Shown one piece after another: positions 24,951 to 35,778 of a stretch of DNA of 64,000 bases. The translations under genes were made by a program, and so were the position numbers. The notes beneath the pieces were generated by a model. It ran no database searches and was not told the DNA's origin. It saw only the letters and a list, made by a program, of their open reading frames with translations. The stretch lies in assembly GCA_036524155.1 (NCBI GenBank), contig DATDCV010000050.1, forward strand, positions 1 through 64,000, given 5' to 3'. Position 1 is the first letter of the stretch. Every line of letters starts with the position of its first letter. The stretch is from DATDCV01 sp036524155. GTDB taxonomy: Bacteria; Verrucomicrobiota; Verrucomicrobiia; Limisphaerales; UBA8199.

Positions 24951-25077
24951 ACACATGTTCTGTGCCATATTCCGGTAATGCGCTGTTTGCCTTGCAGGTG
25001 CGCCATTTATGCAGATTCCCGGTTCGCAATTCTCCCCTCGTGCCTGCACGGATTTTCGTGCGTTCTAAAAATCGAAC
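24951..25077 (-). repeat. Dispersed upstream element, copy B (before the AI-2E gene)
   Basis: Same ordered blocks as 15205-15320, including the 13-base core TCCGGTAATGCGC (24971-24983) and ATTTTCGTGCGTTC. In transcript orientation it lies 65-190 bases upstream of the AI-2E gene start. Confidence 0.65.
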
Positions 25078-25173
25078 CCCTCGCCAACCACGTCGCTGGC
25101 CTGCAAGTCACTGGAAAGCTGTATGTTCTGCGGCGCTATTGGTCTTGGCACGTATCCTGATTATGAGCGCTTA

Positions 25174-25734
25174 ATGGCGTACTTCATAAAGCCGCTTGAA
25201 GAAGAACGATGCGTGTTGTTGTCCTATGATGGCGAGATGCCGCCCCGGGATATCGCTGCGGCCCGATATGAAGCGCATGGAGTGCTTAATGCCCGGCGCT
25301 GGAGCCGAATGATGGTGGACCTTACCCGGTTGCGCTTTGTCCCCACATCAGCGCAACTTTTCGACTTCGCCAAGGGATTTGCCGGCCAGGTTCCCCCTGA
25401 TGCCCGCGTCGCCCTGGTAGTTCACCCTGAGCAAGTTCGGGACGCCAACCTTGTTGAAAAGGTAGCCAGAAAAGACGGCGTGTTTTTGTCCTATTTTGTC
25501 GATCCGGGAAAGGCGGCGCTCTGGATGCAACGCTCTCAGCCGTTGCGACGGAACCTCGCTCGGGGACCTCTGGTTGAAGAAAGCAACGCGTCTAAACCTA
25601 TCCGACTCTCCACGCAGGCACAGGATCCTGAACTCCGTGCACCCCATCACCATTGTAATTTTTTCGACCGCCGCTGCGCCGCGGCTTCCGATATAACAGG
25701 CGGAGCGCGACCCGTGGCGATTGCCGAAACGTAG
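25174..25734 (+). CDS. STAS/SpoIIAA-like domain protein
   Basis: About 186 residues. Residues 1-125 follow the alternating beta-alpha pattern of SpoIIAA-like (PF11964-type) proteins: CVLLSYDGEM, ARRWSRMMVDLTRLRFVP, ARVALVVHPEQVRDANLVEKVARKDGVFLSYFVDPGKAALWMQ. This fold is used in partner-switch regulators and stand-alone small proteins. The tail after about 130 is poorly ordered with a HHHC cluster and may be frameshifted. ATG 25174 fits the domain start; ATG 25123 has a better ribosome site (GGAAAG) and would add 17 residues. The family match is by eye. Confidence 0.6.
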   Translation: MAYFIKPLEEERCVLLSYDGEMPPRDIAAARYEAHGVLNARRWSRMMVDLTRLRFVPTSAQLFDFAKGFAGQVPPDARVALVVHPEQVRDANLVEKVARKDGVFLSYFVDPGKAALWMQRSQPLRRNLARGPLVEESNASKPIRLSTQAQDPELRAPHHHCNFFDRRCAAASDITGGARPVAIAET

Positions 25735-25762
25735 ATACAAACCACAGTAAAACCAAAAAGCT

Positions 25763-25990
25763 ATGGATACCTTGATAACCGAAGACAACGAAAAGACGAA
25801 CATTCGAGCGAAATTGGAAGACGCGATCGAGAAGGCCAAAGGCGCGTGCCAGCGCTTGGAAGAAAAGACCGTCGCGGCAGCCAAGACGGCAGACAAAGCA
25901 GTTCGCGCCCATCCATACCCAGCCATGGGAATTGCCTTTTGCGTGGGCCTCTTGGTCGGCGTGCTTGCCATGAGGAGCCGCCGCGATTGA
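25763..25990 (+). CDS. DUF883/ElaB/YqjD-like membrane-anchored protein
   Basis: A 75-residue protein: an acidic and Lys-rich helix (about 12-50, IRAKLEDAIEKAKGACQRLEEKTVAAAKTADKA) and a C-terminal membrane anchor (AMGIAFCVGLLVGVLA) closed by RSRRD. This is the full DUF883 layout; E. coli homologues bind stationary-phase ribosomes and tether them to the inner membrane. Family membership is clear, the ribosome role is inherited from E. coli. It ends within the start of the acetyltransferase gene (TTGA overlap), so the two are coupled. Confidence 0.82.
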   Translation: MDTLITEDNEKTNIRAKLEDAIEKAKGACQRLEEKTVAAAKTADKAVRAHPYPAMGIAFCVGLLVGVLAMRSRRD

Positions 25991-26712
25991 GATCCATCGG
26001 AGATGTCTCGGTGCCGTTCCGGCTCGCGGACGGCACCGGTGTGATCCTGCGGCCGATTGCCCCGAGTGATCGTGAGTATATCAGAACGGGCTTTCGTTCG
26101 ATGTCGCCTCTATCACGAAATCGCAGGTTCTTTGCATACTCACCCGGGCTGTCAGACGCGCAGTTGTCTTACCTGACCGAAGTGGATCAGATCAATCACG
26201 TCGCGTGGGTGGCAGTAGCCGGCTTGCAGACCCCCGCTCCAGGCCTGGGCGTAGCCCGATTCGTTCGGATGGGAGAGCAGACTGCAATTGCAGAGTTCTC
26301 TTTTGCCGTCATCGATGCGATGCAACGCAAGGGACTGGGGCGGGCCCTATTGACCATGCTCTATCTTTCCGCTGCGGAAAGAGGAGTTCGGATTCTGAGG
26401 GCGGTCTGCTTGCCCGAGAATCAAAGTGTCGTGAACTGGCTTTGTCGCCTCGGCGCGGAAGAAAGAGGCTGCTCGCAGGAAACCGTCGAATTGGATTTGC
26501 ATGTTGAGGAAATCTCCAATTTTTCAGCTACGCGCGGCAGCACTGCCGACCGGTTCGCAAGAAGCTTGGATTATCTAGGGCGGGCGCTGGCTGAAGCACG
26601 GGCGAAGCCGCGCTCACGTTCCGACAATGAATATGCAGGCCATGACGAGCCCGCCAGGCATTCCACCTGCAACCAGCAGCGAAGTATTCCGAAACATGAA
26701 ACAACACCATAA
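25987..26712 (+). CDS. GNAT family N-acetyltransferase
   Basis: About 241 residues. The GNAT fold covers about 8-165: VILRPIAPSDREYIRTGFRSMSPLSRNRRFF is the opening seen in the acetyltransferase part of Pat/YfiQ lysine acetylases, and AMQRKGLGRALLTMLYLSAAERGV is the acetyl-CoA pyrophosphate loop (Q/RxxGxG/A). The C-terminal tail is disordered. Start TTG 25987 overlaps the previous stop and has AGGAG nine bases upstream; GTG 26011 is an alternative. The likely target is a protein lysine or a small amine; sequence alone does not tell. Confidence 0.8.
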   Translation: MRSIGDVSVPFRLADGTGVILRPIAPSDREYIRTGFRSMSPLSRNRRFFAYSPGLSDAQLSYLTEVDQINHVAWVAVAGLQTPAPGLGVARFVRMGEQTAIAEFSFAVIDAMQRKGLGRALLTMLYLSAAERGVRILRAVCLPENQSVVNWLCRLGAEERGCSQETVELDLHVEEISNFSATRGSTADRFARSLDYLGRALAEARAKPRSRSDNEYAGHDEPARHSTCNQQRSIPKHETTP

Positions 26713-27001
26713 TGTGTCGAGTTCGGTAGCCGTCCGTGTTTGTCCGCTTTGCGGGCGAATCCTTGCCCACTGGCGGTTACACAAGCACATCCGTTCAGAG
26801 CACTGGCGGATGCGTAATGAGATCAAGGCTGAGATCCGGAAGGAACATCCTGATTGGATCGAACAGGACGGTGCGTGCCAGCGCTGTTGGGAATCATATC
26901 GGGGTGTTGTGCGCGTTGTTAGATTCATAAATAAATTCAAGTTTCCAAAGCGCTGGAGGAGGCTAGTCGAGGTGGCGGGCGATCAATGTAATGGGGATTA
27001 A
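26696..27001 (+). CDS. Small C2H2-like zinc-finger protein
   Basis: About 101 residues with a putative zinc site VCPLCGRILAHWRLHKHIRSEH (CxxC then His pairs) and a second Cys pair later (CQRCW), separated by a basic helix. The C-terminal part is strongly basic (KFKFPKRWRR), so nucleic-acid binding is plausible. Several in-frame ATGs exist (26627, 26633, 26642, 26696); the last avoids a long overlap with the acetyltransferase gene, but the choice is uncertain. No known bacterial family recognised. Confidence 0.55.
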   Translation: MKQHHNVSSSVAVRVCPLCGRILAHWRLHKHIRSEHWRMRNEIKAEIRKEHPDWIEQDGACQRCWESYRGVVRVVRFINKFKFPKRWRRLVEVAGDQCNGD

Positions 27002-27267
27002 AGAAAGGCATATTCCGCTAACCGGAAGCGTGGATGGTGCGATAGGGCACCCCCGGAGAGGACACCGGAGTCGGAGCCTGGCTCCATTCCGCGCTGGAGG
27101 CCATAACCAGGGCGGTCAAATAAATGAGGGAAACAGAGGCCGGTAGAAAACTGCACGTAGGTTCTTGTTTGCTGTTCTTTTATCTGAAGGGATAATTGCT
27201 TCTGCGCACCACCAGCCCGCGCTGGCCGTTGCCGGCGATCCCATGAGTTAAACTATAGCATTCACCT
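27002..27267. other. Intergenic stretch without recognisable genes
   Basis: No frame with coding character, no clear RNA gene and no strong terminator were found here. Confidence 0.5.
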
Positions 27268-27375
27268 TCATGATTCTGGCCTCTTCAGGCCCCACTTGTT
27301 CATTCTTAAAAAGCAAAGTAGCAGGCCTCACGCCCAAGAGTTCCGCTGCGCTATCGCGTCCGCTAATCTTCCAAT
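27268..27375 (-). pseudogene. Frameshifted remnant of a Fis-type HTH from a sigma-54 regulator
   Basis: Reading on the minus strand gives WKISGRDSAAELLGVRP-ATLL, then after one extra base in a run of T/A the other frame continues RMNKWGLKRPES and stops at 27268. The intact regulator at 34183-35778 has WKISGPDSAAELLGLKPTTLL and RMTKWGLKKPE in one frame. Nucleotide similarity to 34207-34298 is clear and stops abruptly at the Rrf2 promoter. It is the last exon-like scrap of a deleted paralogue. Confidence 0.8.
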
Positions 27376-27378
27376 CAA

Positions 27379-27407
27379 TTGACGAATGACGACCGAACAA
27401 GTAGTGT
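27379..27407 (+). promoter_or_regulatory. Predicted promoter of the Rrf2 gene, possibly leaderless
   Basis: TTGACG (27379-27384), a 17-base spacer, then TAGTGT (27402-27407). A start about seven bases later would fall at or next to the ATG at 27414, and no Shine-Dalgarno sequence precedes that ATG. Confidence 0.4.
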
Positions 27408-27413
27408 TTACTC

Positions 27414-27878
27414 ATGCGAGTTTCGAAGAAGACCGATTACGCGCTCCGCGCCATCTTTACACTAGTCGAGCATTTCGGTAGAGGACCTATCCCCATCCGC
27501 GAACTCTCCCGCCGCAACGACGTCCCGAAGAAGTTCCTCGAACAAATCCTCCTCGCCATGAAGAAGCGTGGCTGGGTGGACAGCGCACCTGGTTTGCGTG
27601 GCGGCTACGTCCTCGCCAAGGCCCCCGAGAAAATCACCATGGGTGAGGTCGTCCGCCATTTCGACGGCATCCTGGCACCCATCGCCTGCGTCTCCGTAAA
27701 CGGTTACAGGCGCTGCTCGCAGGAACCACTCTGCCGCTTCCGCCGGGTTTTTCTCAATGCCCGCAACTACGTCGCCGGCCTCCTCGACCACGCCACCTTG
27801 GCCGACGTTGCTCAGGGACTGCCAGTCGCCCGCCCCGAAGTCTCCACCCCCGGATTCACCGGCGGCGAAGGTATTTGA
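27414..27878 (+). CDS. Rrf2 family transcriptional regulator
   Basis: A 154-residue regulator. The N-terminal winged helix is typical: MRVSKKTDYALRAIFTLVE, IRELSRRNDVPKKFLEQILLAMKKRGWVDSAPGLRGGYVLAKAPE. Three Cys follow in CVSVNGYRRCSQEPLC, the region where IscR and NsrR bind a Fe-S cluster, so cluster or thiol sensing is likely. Downstream genes make cysteine and homocysteine, which points to a role like CymR or IscR in sulfur or Fe-S supply. That link is inference from context. The ATG has no ribosome site, suggesting a leaderless message. Confidence 0.9.
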   Translation: MRVSKKTDYALRAIFTLVEHFGRGPIPIRELSRRNDVPKKFLEQILLAMKKRGWVDSAPGLRGGYVLAKAPEKITMGEVVRHFDGILAPIACVSVNGYRRCSQEPLCRFRRVFLNARNYVAGLLDHATLADVAQGLPVARPEVSTPGFTGGEGI

Positions 27879-27909
27879 CCACCCTTCGAAAAAAAATTTC
27901 AAAAGGGGG

Positions 27910-27937
27910 TTGACGACCTTTCCGAATCATGTAATAT
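27910..27937 (+). promoter_or_regulatory. Predicted sigma-70 promoter of the sulfur operon
   Basis: TTGACG (27910-27915), a 16-base spacer, then TAATAT (27932-27937), located between the Rrf2 gene and the DUF3034 gene. The following bases ACGACCAAGATAGTAG could be a regulator site but no clear symmetry is visible. Confidence 0.55.
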
Positions 27938-27960
27938 ACGACCAAGATAGTAGAGATTCG

Positions 27961-28176
27961 ATGCAAAAATTAGCGCCAATGTCAGTTCGTAGAACGCCCA
28001 GCCGGCGGCTATCAGCCGCAGCTCTGCCGCACTCTCTTTTTGTTGCCCATAATGACTACTGGTTAAGTCGCTATTTGTCGAACAACCCTTTTGCCGACCG
28101 GCTCACCGGAGGCCACATCAACATCCCGCTACAGGCCGCACCGACCGGACACCCGGAAGTTCGCCACAACTTCTGA
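27961..28176 (+). CDS. Possible 71-residue leader ORF of the sulfur operon
   Basis: ATG 27961 lies about 24 bases after the predicted -10, and the frame ends ten bases before the DUF3034 start. The product is basic at the start (SVRRTPSRRLS) and then has HNDYWLSRYL and HINIPLQ. There is no Cys and no known family, and the ribosome site is weak. It may be a regulatory leader peptide or simply an open frame in a long untranslated region. Confidence 0.3.
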   Translation: MQKLAPMSVRRTPSRRLSAAALPHSLFVAHNDYWLSRYLSNNPFADRLTGGHINIPLQAAPTGHPEVRHNF

Positions 28177-28186
28177 CTACGACATC

Positions 28187-29179
28187 ATGAACCTAACGGC
28201 AAAAGAATCACCCCACCACAACACAACACCCCGCCTCGGAGCTCTCCTCGCTGCGGCCCTGCTGGCCCTCGCTCCCAGCGCCACGAGTGCGGACGAGGCC
28301 ACCAACTCCCCACCGACAAAGGTCGAAAAACCGCCTCCCCTTCCACTGCACCAGATCGAAGGCAACGGCGGCATCTTCTCCACCCTCTCGGCCTACATCG
28401 TCAATCCGCCCCGGGACGGCGAGCCGCTCGGGCGTCCGTCCGTCGGGTTCAGCTACGTGGATATCGGCCACGGTCAGAATCTAGATGCATTCACCCTGAC
28501 CGAGTCACCCTGGAAGCGGCTCGAACTCGGCTTTGCCTACGACCGCTATGACCTGGGCGATCTGCCGAAGGACATTCTCGCCACCACCGGCGTCAATCTC
28601 GATGAACAAACGGTATCGCTGTACAACTTCAGCGCCCGCCTCCAAATCCTCAAGGAGAACGAGTTCGACCAGAAATGGCTTCCAGCCCTGACGACCGGCG
28701 CGCATTTCAAATACAACAGCACCTACAGCAGCCTCGATAGCCAACTCGGCGGAGCCCTGTCCAGCTCCGGCATTACGGACGACACCGCGGTGGATTTTAC
28801 GCTCTACGCCTCCAAGCTTCTCACCTTCCTGCCCCGGCCCGTCCTCATCGAAGCGGGCGGCCGCGCCACCAGGGGCGTCGAGCTGGGTTTGGTCGGCTTC
28901 ACTCCCGGCTACAGCTTCTTGTTTGAAGGCAACATCGCCGTGTTCCTCACGGACCGGCTCATTCTCGCCGCCGAATACCGCCAGCAGCCAAACGACTACA
29001 AACCCATCGCCGCCGGCGGCCAGACCCTGGTCGGCGCTTCTGGCGATTGGTGGACCATCGATGCCGCCTACGTCATCAACAATCACTGGACCATCGCCGC
29101 CGGCTACGGCCATTTCGGCCAAGTCCTCAACCACGAAGCGAACGGCGTCTGGGGCCTCACGACCAAATACGAATTCTGA
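28187..29179 (+). CDS. DUF3034 family outer-membrane protein
   Basis: A 330-residue protein with signal peptide ending near ATSA (LAAALLALAPSATSA). The mature part opens with the DUF3034 hallmark PLPLHQIEGNGGIFSTLSAYIVNP and continues as alternating strands (RLELGFAYDRYDLGDL, WWTIDAAYVINNHWTIAAGYGHFG), ending in Phe (TTKYEF), so it is probably a barrel. ATG 28187 fits the signal peptide; a longer frame from 28091 is unlikely. Transport role unknown; the family often sits beside sulfur-metabolism genes. First structural gene after the Rrf2 regulator, 39 bases before metY. Confidence 0.82.
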   Translation: MNLTAKESPHHNTTPRLGALLAAALLALAPSATSADEATNSPPTKVEKPPPLPLHQIEGNGGIFSTLSAYIVNPPRDGEPLGRPSVGFSYVDIGHGQNLDAFTLTESPWKRLELGFAYDRYDLGDLPKDILATTGVNLDEQTVSLYNFSARLQILKENEFDQKWLPALTTGAHFKYNSTYSSLDSQLGGALSSSGITDDTAVDFTLYASKLLTFLPRPVLIEAGGRATRGVELGLVGFTPGYSFLFEGNIAVFLTDRLILAAEYRQQPNDYKPIAAGGQTLVGASGDWWTIDAAYVINNHWTIAAGYGHFGQVLNHEANGVWGLTTKYEF

Positions 29180-30517
<1,338 letters not shown>

Positions 30518-30544
30518 TCCACCCGGCGCCAAATCCCAAGCTTT

Positions 30545-30566
30545 CGCCTTCGGCAGTACGAAGGCG
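30545..30566 (+). terminator. Intercistronic hairpin after metY
   Basis: Perfect seven-base stem CGCCTTC/GAAGGCG with an eight-base loop, 28 bases after the metY stop. No T-run follows, so it is more likely an mRNA-stabilising or attenuating structure than a full terminator. Confidence 0.35.
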
Positions 30567-30609
30567 CATCACCAAACACCCACGCAAATAGACAATCGAA
30601 CCATTAAGT

Positions 30610-30900
30610 ATGAGCACTGAAAGAACACACCAAAATGAAGTTGCCAATCGCGCCTACCGCCTTTGGGAAAGCGCAGGACGGCCGCACGGGCGAGACCTGG
30701 AATTCTGGGTCCAGGCCGAAGCCGAGACCCACGGACACGTGACCAGCGACACAACGGGCTTTCCGGATACCGCCGCCGAGAGTCCCATTCAGGCGCCCCA
30801 ATCCACTCCCTCTGTGGCCACACACACCCGCGGCTTCCAGCACCGGACCGGCTCCTCAGCCCAAAGCGCCGCACGGAAAGGCACAGGCCGCGCCCGTTAA
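30610..30900 (+). CDS. DUF2934 family protein
   Basis: A 96-residue protein. Residues 8-42 match the DUF2934 core: EVANRAYRLWESAGRPHGRDLEFWVQAEAE. The rest is a low-complexity, Ser/Thr/Pro/Gln-rich tail ending in basic residues. The family is widespread in proteobacteria and verrucomicrobia and has no proven function. It lies between metY and the YezD-family gene, with a 92-base gap from metY holding a hairpin. Confidence 0.8.
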   Translation: MSTERTHQNEVANRAYRLWESAGRPHGRDLEFWVQAEAETHGHVTSDTTGFPDTAAESPIQAPQSTPSVATHTRGFQHRTGSSAQSAARKGTGRAR

Positions 30901-30944
30901 CCACTGTTACAGCGCAGCATGCAACGGACGCGCCGCCTTCTCTT

Positions 30945-31178
30945 ATGACAAAGACAAGCCCCACCCTGCTCCCCAAGGACGCAATCGGCGAACCAGGCTG
31001 GCTTGAGTTGGTCCGCCAGCACGTCGGTTCGCTGCGCTACGGCGTCGTGCAAATCATCGTGCACGACGCGCAAGTCACCCAGATCGAAAGAACCGAGCGC
31101 GTGCGCCTCGACAACCGCGTCCAAACAGCCACCCAAGCCCGCCAGCCGGCGGCCCGTGCCACCATCATCAACGCCTGA
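30945..31178 (+). CDS. YezD family protein (DUF2292), sulfur-operon copy
   Basis: A 77-residue protein with the DUF2292 core WLELVRQHVGSLRYGVVQIIVHDAQVTQIERTERVRLD in residues 18-56, then a Gln/Ala-rich tail. The family usually sits with sulfate and cysteine genes, as here between metY and cysK. A paralogue stands alone at 4054-4248. ATG 30945 gives the normal family length. It is followed by the metallohydrolase gene after 19 bases. Confidence 0.85.
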   Translation: MTKTSPTLLPKDAIGEPGWLELVRQHVGSLRYGVVQIIVHDAQVTQIERTERVRLDNRVQTATQARQPAARATIINA

Positions 31179-31197
31179 TTCTCAGCCTCCACGCACT

Positions 31198-32025
31198 ATG
31201 ACCACTGCCTATCAAACCTCGACGTCACTGCAAGGTGCCCCGCGCTCAGCGCATCGCCACCTCGACACCATTACCGCGCCTCTGGCCGCAATTTCCAGCC
31301 GGTCCTCCAGCCTTATCGCCTGCCCACCGGGCCGGTTCGAGTTGGCCGGCCAGACCCACGACCTGCCACGCTACCTGTTCCTGGGCCCCGCCGGTGGTGC
31401 GGAACCCATCCGCATCGGTATCTTCGCTGGCCTCCACGGCGACGAACCGGCCTCCTCCTTCGCCCTCCTGCGCTTCGTGCAACTCCTCGAGGAGAACCCC
31501 CAAATCGCTCGCGGCTATTGCCTGTTTCTCTACCCGGTCTGCAATCCGACCGGTTTCGAGGACAACACCCGCCACAACCGCGACGGAAAGGATCTCAACC
31601 GCGAGTTCTGGCGCAACTCCCCCCAGCCCGAAATCCGCCTGCTCGAATCCGAACTCGCAGCCCACGCTTTTAACGGCATCGTCTCCCTTCACACCGACGA
31701 CACCAGCCACGGTCTTTACGGCTACGCCCATGGAGCCGTGATCACCCGGCATCTTCTCCAGCCTGCCCTCGCCGCCGCTGCCGAGTTCCTGCCGCTGAAT
31801 GAAGACGGCGTAATTGACGGCTTCCGCGCCCGCGACGGCATTATTCTGGACAGCTTCGAGGGGGTCCTGCGTGCCCCGCCTGCAACCCGACCGCGGCCGT
31901 TCGAAGTCATCCTCGAGACTCCCCACGCGGCGCCGCAATACCTCCAGGAAGCTGCCCTCGCGGTCGCGCTTCGCACCATCCTCGACGAATACCGCGCATT
32001 CATCGCGCACGCCGCAAACCTGTAG
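31198..32025 (+). CDS. AstE/AspA-like zinc hydrolase (M14 family) in the sulfur operon
   Basis: A 275-residue soluble enzyme of the succinylglutamate desuccinylase/aspartoacylase branch of M14 metallo-hydrolases. The zinc ligands are visible: [10 protein letters not shown] (His and Glu) and SLHTDDT (His). The substrate Arg/Asn motif is [12 protein letters not shown], and a late Glu (ILETP) is candidate catalytic base. These enzymes cut amide bonds at the alpha-carboxyl end of acylated amino acids or peptides. Within a metY-cysK operon it may release thiol amino acids from an N-acyl or peptide form; this is inference. No signal peptide, so it acts in the cytosol. Confidence 0.82.
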   Translation: MTTAYQTSTSLQGAPRSAHRHLDTITAPLAAISSRSSSLIACPPGRFELAGQTHDLPRYLFLGPAGGAEPIRIGIFAGLHGDEPASSFALLRFVQLLEENPQIARGYCLFLYPVCNPTGFEDNTRHNRDGKDLNREFWRNSPQPEIRLLESELAAHAFNGIVSLHTDDTSHGLYGYAHGAVITRHLLQPALAAAAEFLPLNEDGVIDGFRARDGIILDSFEGVLRAPPATRPRPFEVILETPHAAPQYLQEAALAVALRTILDEYRAFIAHAANL

Positions 32026-32089
32026 CCACCACCTGGAACCTGGCCGCAACACTGTCTCGAACGGAAAACAACGCAACGGAAATGAACAC

Positions 32090-32869
32090 ATGAACTCACA
32101 GAACAGAAAGAACAAGAACGGACCCCACGCCGCTCAGGCGGAGGAAGCACCTCACGCATTCACCCTGATCGAACTGCTCGTCGTCATCGCCATCATCGCG
32201 ATTCTGGCGAGCATGCTCCTTCCCGCCCTCGCCCTCGCCAAAGAGGCCGGGAAAAAAACCAGTTGCTTGAACAGCGTCCGCCAGATCGGCCTCGGTTATC
32301 AGGGCTTCCTGGGCGATAACAACGACCGATTTCTCGCCTACGTAACCGAGCGCACCGCTCCCGCGGGGACGCCCGACACCCCAGAGGCCCGCGCCCCGTA
32401 CTCCTATCGCCAACAGCTCCAGCCCTATATTTCCGGCACCAACGTCTTCAAATGCCCCGACGGACTGCCCTGGCCCGACCCACGGGCCGGGGCCTGGTTC
32501 AACACCGATTATGGTAACAACCATAATGAGGCGAACCTCCCCGGCGCCTCCCAACAGGCCTGGTTCGCCGCCCATCCGGATTTCGGCTTCAACGAAACCG
32601 TCAGCGCCAGCACGTTGCCCCGCCCGACAGAATTCATCCTGCTGGCCGACGCCGGGCGCTCCGACAACACGCCTTCCCGCGGCGGCATGTACCCGCAGCC
32701 CTGGGCTTTCGACGTCAGCTCCCAGGCCAGAATGCTTGGGCGCCACACCAAAGGCACTGCCAACGTAGTCTTCGGCGACTGCCACGCTCAGAGCACCAAA
32801 ACCAACCTCACCTGGCGCTCAATCGACGACAACAACTGGCGGCGCTACCAGGTCACCGCTGCCACGTAA
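32090..32869 (+). CDS. Prepilin-like protein with N-terminal methylation motif and H-x9-D C-terminus
   Basis: A 259-residue type II pseudopilin-like protein. Residues 24-45 hold the cleavage/methylation motif and hydrophobic spine [20 protein letters not shown]. The C-terminus has [17 protein letters not shown], the verrucomicrobial/planctomycete H-x9-DG element with Cys in place of Gly. The middle carries a [10 protein letters not shown] metal-like segment and a NNNHNE-type loop. Verrucomicrobia encode many such proteins, mostly without known role. Placement between the hydrolase and cysK genes suggests a link to surface sulfur uptake, but this is a guess. Confidence 0.85.
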   Translation: MNSQNRKNKNGPHAAQAEEAPHAFTLIELLVVIAIIAILASMLLPALALAKEAGKKTSCLNSVRQIGLGYQGFLGDNNDRFLAYVTERTAPAGTPDTPEARAPYSYRQQLQPYISGTNVFKCPDGLPWPDPRAGAWFNTDYGNNHNEANLPGASQQAWFAAHPDFGFNETVSASTLPRPTEFILLADAGRSDNTPSRGGMYPQPWAFDVSSQARMLGRHTKGTANVVFGDCHAQSTKTNLTWRSIDDNNWRRYQVTAAT

Positions 32870-32915
32870 GGCCACCAAAGCCCGCTTCACCAACTCACAA
32901 ATCAAAACAAACATT

Positions 32916-33878
32916 ATGCCTATCCACTCTGACATTATCAGCACCGTGGGCCGCACCCCACTCGTAAAACTCAATCGCATCGCCACCGGCGCTCCGGCCA
33001 CCATCGCGCTCAAAGGCGAATTCTTCAACCCGCTTGGGAGCGTCAAAGACCGCATTGGTTACGCCATGATCGCTGCCGCCGAGCGCGAGGGCATCCTCAA
33101 GCCCGGCACCACCATCATCGAGCCGACCTCGGGCAATACCGGAATCGCGCTGGCCTTTGTCGCCGCCGCCAAAGGTTACCGGCTCATCCTGACTATGCCC
33201 GAGAGCATGAGCCTCGAACGCCGGACCCTCCTGGCGCTGCTTGGCGCCAGGCTCGTGCTCACCCCGGCCACGGAAGGCATGAAAGGCGCCATCAAAAAGG
33301 CCGAGGAGCTAAACAAAGAAACACCAGACTCCTGGATCCCCCAGCAGTTCAACAACCCCGCCAACCCGGAGGTTCATCGCCAGACAACCGCCGAGGAAAT
33401 CTGGACCGACACCGAAGGCAAAGCCGACATCCTGGTCTCCGCGGTAGGCACCGGTGGCACCATTACCGGCGTGAGTGAAGTCCTCAAACTCCGCAAGAAA
33501 TCCTTCCGCTCCATCGCCGTAGAGCCGAAAGACTCGCCCGTAATCACCCAGACACGCAACGGCGAACCTCTGAAGCCCGGCCCACATAAGATTCAAGGCA
33601 CTGGCGCTGGCTTCGTGCCTCACAATCTCAATCTCCAAATCGTGGACGAGGTCATCACGGTCAGCAACGAAGACGCCTTTGCCACCGCCCGCCGCCTGGC
33701 CTTAGAGGAGGGCATCCTCGCCGGCATTTCCACCGGCGCCAACGTCTGGGCCGCCTTGCAGGTCGCGAATCGCGCTGAAAACAAGGGCAAGCTTATCGTC
33801 ACCATCGGCTGTAGCACCGGCGAGCGCTACCTCAGCACCGCCCTGGCCGACGACGCCCGCAGGCAGGTCCAGTCCTGA
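32916..33878 (+). CDS. cysK: Cysteine synthase A (O-acetylserine sulfhydrylase)
   Basis: A 320-residue PLP enzyme that makes cysteine from O-acetylserine and sulfide. PLP Lys is in [11 protein letters not shown], the substrate loop is [13 protein letters not shown], the phosphate-binding loop is GTGGTITG, and the C-terminal Ser cap is [12 protein letters not shown]. Length and motifs match CysK. It is the last gene of the sulfur block; a stem (33908-33931) lies shortly after the stop. Expression is presumably with metY under the Rrf2 regulator. Confidence 0.94.
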   Translation: MPIHSDIISTVGRTPLVKLNRIATGAPATIALKGEFFNPLGSVKDRIGYAMIAAAEREGILKPGTTIIEPTSGNTGIALAFVAAAKGYRLILTMPESMSLERRTLLALLGARLVLTPATEGMKGAIKKAEELNKETPDSWIPQQFNNPANPEVHRQTTAEEIWTDTEGKADILVSAVGTGGTITGVSEVLKLRKKSFRSIAVEPKDSPVITQTRNGEPLKPGPHKIQGTGAGFVPHNLNLQIVDEVITVSNEDAFATARRLALEEGILAGISTGANVWAALQVANRAENKGKLIVTIGCSTGERYLSTALADDARRQVQS

Positions 33879-33907
33879 CTCGATCGTGGCGCCTTCGGCA
33901 AATGTAA

Positions 33908-33931
33908 GGCGGGTTCCCAACTCGACCCGCC
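33908..33931 (+). terminator. Hairpin after cysK, possible terminator
   Basis: Stem GGCGGGT/ACCCGCC with a ten-base loop, 30 bases after the cysK stop. No T-tract follows, so intrinsic termination is uncertain. The rest of the gap to 34182, between two converging genes, shows no convincing gene. Confidence 0.4.
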
Positions 33932-34182
33932 AATCGGCACCGCCCTCTTGCTGAGCAGGTCCTCGGAGCAGCGCAGTGGAGGCACGTGTCAGACCCGGAA
34001 AGGAACTTGTGGACCACCTCCGGGATGATGGACCGCAGGAGGCCGTAGCGGGGCTGATACTTCCGGGGACAGACCTCCTGGAACTCGTGATAATGGCGGT
34101 GGGCGCACTGTCAGAGCGGCGACTTTCTAGGATTTTTGGGGCGATAAAGTTGCGTTGGTCCAGCCGCGCGCGCAACTCGAAC

Positions 34183-35774
<1,592 letters not shown>

Positions 35775-35778
<4 letters not shown>

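Noticed and set aside
28177..28186. Riboswitch search upstream of the sulfur operon
   Set aside because: No SAM-I, SAM-II or SAH core motif could be found by eye between 27938 and 28186.
33702..34175. 157-codon minus-strand frame after cysK
   Set aside because: Half of it is antisense to cysK, no ribosome site, no domain.
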